A stretch of DNA of 64,000 nt, from the NCBI GenBank assembly GCA_946555345.1, contig CAMNSS010000002.1, positions 62,001 through 126,000 of the forward strand, in the 5' to 3' direction. Both the position numbers and the translations under genes were made by a program. The DNA comes from an uncultured Eubacterium sp. (lineage in GTDB: Bacteria > Bacillota > Clostridia > Peptostreptococcales > Anaerovoracaceae). Position 1 is the stretch's first letter, and every line of letters starts with the position of its first letter. The notes under the pieces were generated by a model, which was not told the DNA's origin, searched no databases, and saw nothing but the letters and a program-made list of their open reading frames with translations. Shown in pieces: positions 44,843 to 51,875 of this stretch.

Positions 44843-45862
44843 CTACGCCTTCCCAAACCCGCACACTGGATACGTACACGTTTCGCAATTCAAGCAAAGC
44901 CCGCCAACCGCAAGCTGGTTGATCTCCGCCTTGCTCACCCGTTCCCCCGCTAAAAGCCGGGGGACGATCAAATCAAAAATGCTGGTGCGGCTGTACATCA
45001 CGCACCCAGGAAGGCCGATCACGGGAACATCCCCGATATAAGAAAGCATGAACATCGCACCCGGAAGCACCGGCGCACCATAGCTCACCACGTCTCCCCC
45101 CGCCAGACGAATGCCGGACGGTGTCTTATCATCAGGGTCGACCGACATCCCTCCCGTGATGCCGATGATATCCATGCCCTCATCGACGAGCTGCTTGATG
45201 CAATCCGCAATCATTTCCTCCTCATCATCTGAAAAAAGCTGCTTTTTTACCTCGCTTCCCAGCGCACGGAACTTCTTCACCAAAACAGGCCCGAAAGCAT
45301 CCTTGATCAGCCCCGAATAAACCTCGCTCCCAGTCGTCACGATGCCGACCTTCATCTTCTTTAGCGGCACGATTTCAAAAATCGGTCCAGCGGCCAGCAT
45401 GGACTCTGCCTTTTGCATGACGGCCTCCGCCACAAAGAGCGGGATGATCCTCGTCCCTGCCAGCTTTTCCCCTTTGCGCACCACAATGTTATCGTGAATG
45501 GAAGCCAGCATGATCTCATCCTGCGCCACGAGCTGATAAAGCCTTTCCCGATCGATCTTAAAAAGCCCCTCCGCATCTGCGATCAGCTCGATTTTTCCCT
45601 CCGAAGGCTGCGTAAGCCTGATGCTTTTCCCGGCCGCCTTGGACGCAATCCGCTGCGCCGCGTCGTTTTCATGGACGTCCGCATCGTCCTTTTCCAAAAC
45701 GAAAAGATGCCTCTTTCCCATCGAAAGAAGCAAAGGAATGTCCTCCTCCGTTATGATATGGCCTTTTTTGAACTTCGGGCCTTTGTACTGCCCCGGAACA
45801 ATCTGCGTTAAATCATGCGCTAATACAGTCCCTACTGCCTGCTTTACAGCAACCTCTTTCAT
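44843..45862 (-). CDS. Molybdopterin-binding (MoeA/MPT domain) protein with C-terminal Cys cluster
   Basis: A 339-aa protein with an N-terminal SAF/MoeA-like part (VLAHDLTQIVPGQYKGPKFK) and an MPT-binding domain (VGIVTTGSEVYSGLIKD, GITGGMSVDPDDKTPSG, IGLPGCVMYSRTSIFDLI). It ends CLNCETCTYPVCGFG, a C-x2-C-x2-C-x4-C metal-type motif not found in MoeA proper. Likely handles or senses the molybdenum cofactor for the MOP enzyme encoded upstream. Its ribosome binding site and ATG are the last unit of a tandem array that fills the gap to modC. Confidence 0.82.
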   Translation of the reverse strand: MKEVAVKQAVGTVLAHDLTQIVPGQYKGPKFKKGHIITEEDIPLLLSMGKRHLFVLEKDDADVHENDAAQRIASKAAGKSIRLTQPSEGKIELIADAEGLFKIDRERLYQLVAQDEIMLASIHDNIVVRKGEKLAGTRIIPLFVAEAVMQKAESMLAAGPIFEIVPLKKMKVGIVTTGSEVYSGLIKDAFGPVLVKKFRALGSEVKKQLFSDDEEEMIADCIKQLVDEGMDIIGITGGMSVDPDDKTPSGIRLAGGDVVSYGAPVLPGAMFMLSYIGDVPVIGLPGCVMYSRTSIFDLIVPRLLAGERVSKAEINQLAVGGLCLNCETCTYPVCGFGKA

Positions 45863-46100
45863 GCTACAATCCTGCCTTCCTTTTTCACGTTACAATTTTT
45901 CCTTCTTATCCACATTATAATCTTGCTTTCTTTTTCGCACTATAATCTCGTTTCACATTATAATCTTGCCGTCTGTTTATGTTATAATCCTGCCGTCTTG
46001 TTTCATGCTATAGCCCTGCCGTACGCTTCATACGATAATCCCAACCGTCTTTTTCACGTTATAATCTTGCTATTTTTCATGCTTCAATCCTGCCGTCTTT
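45858..46100 (-). repeat. Tandem array of duplicated translation-start sequences
   Basis: On the minus strand about nine imperfect copies (25-29 bp) of a unit like GGCAGGATTATAACATGAAA fill the modC-MPT gene gap. Each carries a Shine-Dalgarno-like GGCAGG and an ATG/GTG/ATA-like codon. The first overlaps the modC stop (GACGGCAGGATTGAAGCATG) and the last is the genuine ribosome binding site and start of the next gene. Confidence 0.85.
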
Positions 46101-46739
46101 TAACCTGATATAATGATCTGCGAATAATTCCGTCTCCCTGTGGTTGTGCGTGATGAGGATTGCCGGAATGCGCAGCGTTTTCCGAAATTGCAAAAATTCC
46201 TCGTAAATGCCTTCACGGGTTGCCTCATCCAACGCCGAAAAAGGCTCGTCCAGCAAGAGCAAAGCAGGCCTTGTCACCATCGCACGTGCCAAAGCGACCC
46301 TCTGCTTTTCCCCGCCGGAAATCGCTGCGGCACTTTTATCCGCCAAATGGGAAATCCCCAGCACATCCATCGTCTGCGCCGCATCCTCCAAAAGCTCCTG
46401 CCGCATTTGCCAATTCTTGTATTCCCGTTTGTTTTTCAGCCCGTAAAGGACATTATTTTTTACCGTCATGTGCGGAAACAGGGCATAATTCTGGAACAGA
46501 TACCCGATATTTCGTTTTTCCGCCGGGACATTAATCCCTTCCGCATGATGGAAAAGCCGCCTCCCGCCAAGGGTAATTTCCCCCTCATCAGGCGTTACGA
46601 TACCCGCCAGGCAGTTGAGGATCGTCGTCTTTCCCGCACCCGATGCGCCCTCAATGACCAGAAATTCATCCGCCATCGAGCATTTTACATCGAGCGCAAA
46701 GTAATTCAACTGCTTTTGTACCTGAAAAGAAAGCCTCAT
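46077..46739 (-). CDS. modC: Molybdate ABC transporter ATPase
   Basis: ATP-binding subunit, 220 aa, starting at the ATG that overlaps the modB stop (ATGA). Walker A EGASGAGKTTILN, Q-loop YLFQNYALFPHMTV, signature ISGGEKQRVALARAM, Walker B LLLLDEPFSALDE, H-loop LITHNHRE. The C-terminal TOBE/Mop domain of classical ModC is missing, as in many Firmicutes. Powers molybdate import with ModAB. Confidence 0.92.
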   Translation of the reverse strand: MRLSFQVQKQLNYFALDVKCSMADEFLVIEGASGAGKTTILNCLAGIVTPDEGEITLGGRRLFHHAEGINVPAEKRNIGYLFQNYALFPHMTVKNNVLYGLKNKREYKNWQMRQELLEDAAQTMDVLGISHLADKSAAAISGGEKQRVALARAMVTRPALLLLDEPFSALDEATREGIYEEFLQFRKTLRIPAILITHNHRETELFADHYIRLKDGRIEA

Positions 46740-47407
46740 ACCGCAAGCCCCCGATCGTTTTTTTTCTTGAGCCAAGCATTCAGCCCGAAAACCAAGGCAA
46801 AGCTAAAAATCACCATCACAAGCACCAGCGTATTCGCCTGCTCGTCCTTTCCCGTCACCACAGCGTAATAAATGGAGGTCGGAATCGTCTGCGTCTTCCC
46901 GGGGATATTGCCGGCCAGCATGAGCGTTGCGCCAAACTCCCCCATGGCTCGTGCAAAGGTCAGGATAATGCCGCTGATCACGCCGGGCCACGACAGGGGA
47001 AACGTAACCGTCAAAAAAACCTTAAACGGGCTGCTTCCCAGTGTTTTCGCCGCCAGCTCATAAGTGCGGTCAACGCTCTGGAAAGCGCCCTTAGCATTTT
47101 GGTACATAAGCGGAAGCGCCACCACCGTCGCCGCAATCACGCAGGCAATCCACGTAAAAACCACCTGTACGCCAAAAGTATCCAGCAGGAAAGCCCCGAC
47201 CAGACCTCTTCTGCCAAATACCTTGAGCAGCAGGTAGCCGACGATTGACGGCGGTAAAATGAGCGGGAGGATCAAAACCGTCTCCCAAATGCTCTTCCCA
47301 GGGATGTTCTTCTTCGTCAGCAAGTATGCAAAGAATGTCCCGAGAAAAAAGGCAATTATGGTTGCCAGCGAGGCAACTTTTAAAGATAAAATGACTGGTG
47401 CAAACAT
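46736..47407 (-). CDS. modB: Molybdate ABC transporter permease
   Basis: Permease of 223 aa with five to six helices. ATIIAFFLGTFFAYLLTKKN, then LPLILPPSIVGYLLLKVFG and the EAA loop ARAMGEFGATLMLAGNIPGK, identify ModB. It overlaps modC by 4 nt and follows modA after 171 bp. Confidence 0.94.
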   Translation of the reverse strand: MFAPVILSLKVASLATIIAFFLGTFFAYLLTKKNIPGKSIWETVLILPLILPPSIVGYLLLKVFGRRGLVGAFLLDTFGVQVVFTWIACVIAATVVALPLMYQNAKGAFQSVDRTYELAAKTLGSSPFKVFLTVTFPLSWPGVISGIILTFARAMGEFGATLMLAGNIPGKTQTIPTSIYYAVVTGKDEQANTLVLVMVIFSFALVFGLNAWLKKKNDRGLAV

Positions 47408-47578
47408 ATATTGATCCCTGTGGCTTCGATTACTTATGATCTGCTTAATACCTATTTGTTTTATACTTCCCTTCGAGCGAAGGGCGGGTCATGCAAAGAG
47501 GCAGGTTGTGCAAACGGCCGCTTTTACAATGAAAAGCGCTACGGCCTCCAATACCTTTCCCTCTTTTCTTGCTACCGT

Positions 47579-48385
47579 TTACTCGGTCGCCCCAGCTACC
47601 GTAAAGCCGTACTTTTCAAACGTCTCTTTTGCAAAATCGCTCTTCATAAATTCAAAGAACTCAGCTGCGTGTTCCCCGACAGGCGCTTCTTTCATGATAG
47701 CCGCAGGATATACGATCGCATCGTGCAAGGATGCATCCACATCGCCGATGATCGCGCCTTTTTCTGTATCCATCAAAAGCGCATCGGTCCTGTAAACAAA
47801 ACCACAGTCGGCATCGCCGCTCTCCACATAGTTCAGCACTGCACGGACGTCTTTTGCATAGACGATTTTACCCGAAATCTGGTCTGCGATATTCATATTG
47901 TCAAACACCTGCGAAGCGTATTTGCCCGCTGGGACGGTTTCCGGCTCGCCCACGGCGATCGTGCCGGCATCAGACGAGGTCAATGAATCCATGGTTACAG
48001 CGTCTTTCTTTTCTATCGTGGAAATCAGTGTGAGGGTATTTTCGAGCAGGTCGGATCTTGTGTCCGCATCGATATATGCGCCTTCTTCTAACTGATCCAT
48101 ATTGCCCTTAGAGGCGGAAATGAAGATGTCACAAGGCGCTCCGCCTTCGATTTGCTGCACGAGATCGCCTGACCCTGCGTAGCTCGGCGTAATCTTGCAG
48201 TCGGAATCCTTTTCAAACTCGGCGATAATCTCATCCAGCGCATCGGTGAGGCTGGCGGCCGCCAAAACGGTAACTTCCGTTTTTTCTTCTGCTTTGTCAG
48301 CATCCCCGTTGCCGCCACAGCTCGTCATCAACAGCATGGATATGGCAAGGATAAGGGCAACGATGATTGATGTAATTCGTTTCAT
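47579..48385 (-). CDS. modA: Molybdate-binding lipoprotein
   Basis: Extracytoplasmic molybdate-binding lipoprotein, 268 aa. Lipobox MTSC near 20, then VTVLAAASLTDALDEIIAEF (oxyanion-binding AAASL), YAGSGDLVQQIEGGAPCDIF, FISASKGNMDQL and a late Asp/Tyr region (CGFVYRTDALL). AAGGAG-type site precedes the start. First gene of modABC; a long leader with two element B hairpins and a palindrome lies upstream. Confidence 0.94.
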   Translation of the reverse strand: MKRITSIIVALILAISMLLMTSCGGNGDADKAEEKTEVTVLAAASLTDALDEIIAEFEKDSDCKITPSYAGSGDLVQQIEGGAPCDIFISASKGNMDQLEEGAYIDADTRSDLLENTLTLISTIEKKDAVTMDSLTSSDAGTIAVGEPETVPAGKYASQVFDNMNIADQISGKIVYAKDVRAVLNYVESGDADCGFVYRTDALLMDTEKGAIIGDVDASLHDAIVYPAAIMKEAPVGEHAAEFFEFMKSDFAKETFEKYGFTVAGATE

Positions 48386-48409
48386 TTGTTACATTCTCCT
48401 TTTTTGAAT

Positions 48410-48507
48410 AAAGTCCGCTTCGCCGATTCTTTATCGGTAAGCTTTACTGATATTCTCTTTGCTAGGACAAAGCCAGCTTCGCCGATTTTTTCAGCGGCAA
48501 ACTCTGT
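48410..48507. repeat. Hairpin element B, copies 2 and 3
   Basis: Copy 3 (48467-48507): ACAAAGCCAGCTTCGCCG ... CAGCGGCAAACTCTGT. Copy 2 (48410-48445): AAAGTCCGCTTCGCCGAT ... ATCGGTAAGCTTT. Both fold into stems and share GCTTCGCCGATT. Confidence 0.7.
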
Positions 48508-48682
48508 CATTTGGTAAAAATTCTAGCGGGGCGGAAAACCCCATGCGGAGAAAATCTTGGCAGCGGCAGATGATGTTTCCAGCTTGGCGATAGGCCTCTG
48601 CTCATGATTTTTCACTCCGCTGGCGGCCAGCCAAAATTTCCGTCACGGAACGTATTTTTATCGTATCATAAAAAGCTGGAAC

Positions 48683-48706
48683 AAAATGTTGTTAAAACAA
48701 CATTTT
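48683..48706. promoter_or_regulatory. Perfect 11-bp palindrome upstream of modA
   Basis: AAAATGTTGTT AA AACAACATTTT. On the minus strand it overlaps a possible -35 (TTAACA) upstream of TATGAT at 19 bp. Candidate operator, perhaps for the neighbouring Crp/Fnr-type regulator; that link is inference. Confidence 0.5.
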
Positions 48707-49071
48707 TCGGAAATAATTATTTGGTTTGCTTCCTATTTCCTGCGGGCTTCCCCAAACGGCCGCCTGCCTCAGATTTCAAAAAGATTTACCCGTTATTTTG
48801 CCTGCGGGCTTTCCCAAAAGAACCATCTGCGCGGATTTTCCATGTCCGAAATCGCAGAAAGCAGAACGCCTGCATTTACCGCCCAAATCAAAGATTCCTT
48901 TGCACATATACCGCCTGCGGCAAGACAACGCTCCAAAAAAATAGCATAGCCACGAAAACTATGCCATAATTTTATATACAAATGTTCCTTTGCCCCAGCT
49001 TTTCACGCAAAGATGCAGGCCAGCCGATTCTTATGGGAAAGGTACGATCCGGTTGCTGTTCTTTCTGCCCT

Positions 49072-49803
49072 CTATAATTTCCACCCAAACACTGCGCCGC
49101 CTCCATCTTCTATGTCCGCACCGCCTCTGCCCCCGATACCCGTGCGCTCCAGCAACGTCACCCGCCGCTTTTCCAATGCAATAATTCCTTCCCGCTTCAT
49201 CTGGTTCAACTCATGGGAAAGCGCGCTTCTATTGACACACAAATACTGCGCCAATTGTTTCTGCGACATATTCAGCGCAAAACTGCGCCCATCGGTTTTC
49301 GAAGCCATCACGTAAAAGTGCGCCATGATGCGTTCCCGTATCCCTTTCTTTGAAAGGATCTCGATGCGGTACAGCTTTTTAATATCGTCGTTTGCTAAAA
49401 GTTCCATCAACCCTTTCAGCAAAAATCTTTCAAACGTGCTGTTAAATACATTCTGCACGTCAAAGAAAATCACGCACGCATCATCATCAGCAGTAATTTG
49501 CAACGGCGAGGTCTTTTTGCCCGAAAGCGCGCCTTCAAAGGCGAACACCTCGCCCCTTCCATAGTAATATGCCAGATTGGAAGCGCCTTCCGCATGAAGG
49601 TGTTCCCCTTTCACAAGGCCGCTGTGAACAATGCCAGGGCGAAAAACAGGCTCATCCTGTCCATAAATAACCTGCTGGCTATCATAGCGGCGCGGCATCA
49701 TGTTCAGTTCATCCCAAGCCTTTCGGCAGGCTGTCTCATCCAAGTACTTAAAAAGCCCTGACATGGCGACGCTTTTCAAGTAGCCATTATTCATGCGATT
49801 CAT
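49072..49803 (-). CDS. Crp/Fnr-family transcriptional regulator
   Basis: A 243-aa regulator: N-terminal cyclic-nucleotide-binding-like beta roll (about 15-120, with IVHSGLVKGEHLHAEG and YYYGRGEVFAFEGAL), dimer helix, and a Crp-type helix-turn-helix (MSQKQLAQYLCVNRSALSHE, near 178). No FNR-type cysteine cluster is obvious. The start at 49803 has GGAG 10 nt upstream and overlaps the preceding gene by 17 nt. By position it probably controls the Hdr-like/MOP genes upstream or modABC downstream. Confidence 0.87.
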   Translation of the reverse strand: MNRMNNGYLKSVAMSGLFKYLDETACRKAWDELNMMPRRYDSQQVIYGQDEPVFRPGIVHSGLVKGEHLHAEGASNLAYYYGRGEVFAFEGALSGKKTSPLQITADDDACVIFFDVQNVFNSTFERFLLKGLMELLANDDIKKLYRIEILSKKGIRERIMAHFYVMASKTDGRSFALNMSQKQLAQYLCVNRSALSHELNQMKREGIIALEKRRVTLLERTGIGGRGGADIEDGGGAVFGWKL

Positions 49804-51346
49804 TCCAGAAAAACTCCAACAAGGTTTGTTTCAACTCCAGCCGGTTCTGCCATCTCTCCGCAGTCGAAGGAAGCAGGGCGGATGCTGTTTCCGGCTTTAA
49901 GCAAGGCGCATCTATCAAAGCAGGAGCAACGCCGCTTTTCGGGACGGGTGCATCCGCTGGCTTTGATGCGGTTTTGGAAGCGGTTGCCGGGACACTTCCA
50001 TTCCCTGGCTCTATTTTCAAAGCGGAACGTTCTTCCTTCCCTGGCTGCAGCTCCTGCTCCATCTCATCCGTCTGTATCGCCTGCAAATCCTCACTCTCAT
50101 TCCCGTCCGCAGATTCACATATATGCCCGCATACATTCCCGCTAGCATGGTCATCGCCGTGACCGTGCGAGTGTTCATGTTCCAGGTGTAGGTTTGATTC
50201 TCCCATGCCAAAAATCAACTCCAAAATATGAACCGCTTCTTTTCCTTCCCGCTTCAGTTGATCGCGCTGGTTAATTGAGCAAACGATATATGGATATTTC
50301 GCCGCTTTACCTTCTTCGGTGAAGTGCAGCTTCGCTCCCATATCCTCCGCCAATGCCCGCACCGCTTCCACGATGGGATTGGAATCATTGCCCGGATGCA
50401 GTTTCGCTTCGGCATTTGGTGCGCCCACACCGCCTTCCGCATCTGCGCCCATCCGTAAAAAAATAAAATCCTCCGAATGGCAGCCGCCGCTTACGCCCAT
50501 ATCCTGCAATATCTTATAAAGTGATATCACGGGAACATCCGGCAAATGCGTTTGAAAAATCCCCTGGCAAGCAGGACACGCCATGATCATCGTCGGTTTT
50601 CCCAGCGACGCCCACTTTTCTTTGATTCCATCCAGCACGGTTTCAAAACTACTGTGATTGCCAGCCATATCGGCCGCAAAACCGCAGCATTGCAAAAACA
50701 TCGCTGTATCAGGATGCTGGAAGCGAATGGAATCATACGCCTTTATCACGATTTCGGGTTCTGCGGCGCCAAGCTGGCAGCCTGGAAAAAAGGCATAGGA
50801 ACACGTTTCATACTCTTTTTGGCCTGCTTCATCATATGCCTTGCGCACCAAAGCGGCCTCCCCGTTTGCCTGCCGCATATCCGCAAGCAAAAATTGGTAA
50901 TCTGGGGACGAGCCTTTTGGGGACAGTTGCGCCCCGCTGGAAGCCTCATTTTGTCGGAGCGGTTGCAGTCCGCTAGCAATCCCATCTTGCTCATCAGGGC
51001 AGCAAAGTGTGTTGGCATGCGCCCCGCTGGAAATTCCATCTTGCCGAAACGGTTGCGCCTCGCCAGAACCTTCCGCCTCCCTGAACGGCTTTTTCGCATG
51101 ATTTTCCCCGCCCCATGGAAACTTGCTTCCGCACTTGCCGCATAAAGCGGGAAGCTCGTATGCATCCTTTCCCGGTAAAATCGGCGTCGCCCCATACAGC
51201 GTCCATTTCTTAACATATTCCCCGCATTCCGGGCATTTATCCATCAACGGAAGCCCACAGGCTTCACACACAGCGCCTGACTGCAGCTTCTTATTGGTAA
51301 TCCGAAAATGCCCGTTTGGGCAAACTTGCACATAAAAATAACTCAT
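49787..51346 (-). CDS. HdrB-like CCG-domain protein with zinc-ribbon N-terminus
   Basis: A 519-aa redox protein. Residues 1-80 form zinc ribbons (CPNGHF, CEACGLPLMDKCPECGEY, CGKCGSKFPW). Residues about 85-145 are a repeat insert (FRQDGISSGAHANT, DEQDGIASGLQPLRQNEASS). Two heterodisulfide-reductase CCG domains follow: FFPGCQLGAAEPEIV with LQCCGFAADMAGN and ACPACQGIFQ. A His/Asp-rich linker (HLEHEHSHGHGDDHASG, about 405) and a second Ala/Pro/Lys-rich segment follow. It resembles the second half of the large dicluster protein upstream, so the two likely arose by duplication and may act together in electron transfer from the MOP enzyme. Confidence 0.82.
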   Translation of the reverse strand: MSYFYVQVCPNGHFRITNKKLQSGAVCEACGLPLMDKCPECGEYVKKWTLYGATPILPGKDAYELPALCGKCGSKFPWGGENHAKKPFREAEGSGEAQPFRQDGISSGAHANTLCCPDEQDGIASGLQPLRQNEASSGAQLSPKGSSPDYQFLLADMRQANGEAALVRKAYDEAGQKEYETCSYAFFPGCQLGAAEPEIVIKAYDSIRFQHPDTAMFLQCCGFAADMAGNHSSFETVLDGIKEKWASLGKPTMIMACPACQGIFQTHLPDVPVISLYKILQDMGVSGGCHSEDFIFLRMGADAEGGVGAPNAEAKLHPGNDSNPIVEAVRALAEDMGAKLHFTEEGKAAKYPYIVCSINQRDQLKREGKEAVHILELIFGMGESNLHLEHEHSHGHGDDHASGNVCGHICESADGNESEDLQAIQTDEMEQELQPGKEERSALKIEPGNGSVPATASKTASKPADAPVPKSGVAPALIDAPCLKPETASALLPSTAERWQNRLELKQTLLEFFWNESHE

Positions 51347-51680
51347 CTATTTCCCTCATGTTGCGGCAAAGCCAAAAGCAAGGCTCGCAGTTCTTTCCAT
51401 TGGTTGCATATTTCGTATCTGCCACAAACCTTTCCCACTGCATATTTCGCATTCACCGCATTTGCTTCTTTTACTATAGTTTCATATTGGCCGCATTTTT
51501 TCTTTCGTCTGCCTCACGGCTTCCCCGCTTACGCACTCTTCTTTCATTGCCAGCGGCGAGCAGGGGCAAAATCGGCGGGCTGATCCTCCTGCTTCCCCGC
51601 ATACGGCAGGTTTCCCGCCGCATATTTTTCCATCCGCCGCATCCCTTTGCTTTTCTTGCGCCCATTGATGGCGAGCGTGT
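51347..51680. other. Intergenic degenerate repeats
   Basis: 334 bp with no gene, made of imperfect units built on AAATATGCGGC/ATGCGGTGAATGC (minus strand). Typical of the repeat-filled gaps of this genome. Confidence 0.55.
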
Positions 51681-51875
51681 TTATTTTTCCTCTATCAATG
51701 CTTCCACTTCGCTCATGCGCCCGGTGACGATATCCTCCGAAAGGCACACTTGACCGCACTGCGGACACCTGGAAACCTTATGGCGGAAGGTCCTGTCAAG
51801 GTACGAAAAATTAGCCTCGATTTCCTCCATCTCCACCTTACACTTATCGCAGATCAAGATCTGTTTTTCGGCCAT
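51681..51875 (-). CDS. DVU_1557-like small redox protein
   Basis: A 64-aa zinc-ribbon-like protein with two CxxC knuckles (LICDKCKVEMEE and SRCPQCGQVCLSED). The sequence resembles the DVU_1557 redox family found next to MOP-type aldehyde oxidoreductase in Desulfovibrio (family recalled from memory). Its start overlaps the end of the large dicluster gene by 32 nt, with GGAGG upstream, so it is translationally coupled. Confidence 0.83.
   Translation of the reverse strand: MAEKQILICDKCKVEMEEIEANFSYLDRTFRHKVSRCPQCGQVCLSEDIVTGRMSEVEALIEEK

Larger units (their letters stand above)
48386..49071. other. modA leader region and intergenic; no gene
   Basis: Contains two element B hairpins (48410-48445 and 48467-48507), a further stem (GCGGAG/CTCCGC around 48554-48648) and the palindrome listed next. 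On the minus strand these would lie in the modA leader. Frames at 48.6-49.0 kb have no family likeness. Confidence 0.5.

Noticed and set aside
48540-48660. Fourth Moco-type riboswitch in the modA leader
   Set aside because: There is a GCGGAG/CTCCGC stem and a TCTGCCGCTGCC word, but the TCCGA and AAAGGA signatures are missing and the closing strand order is reversed.
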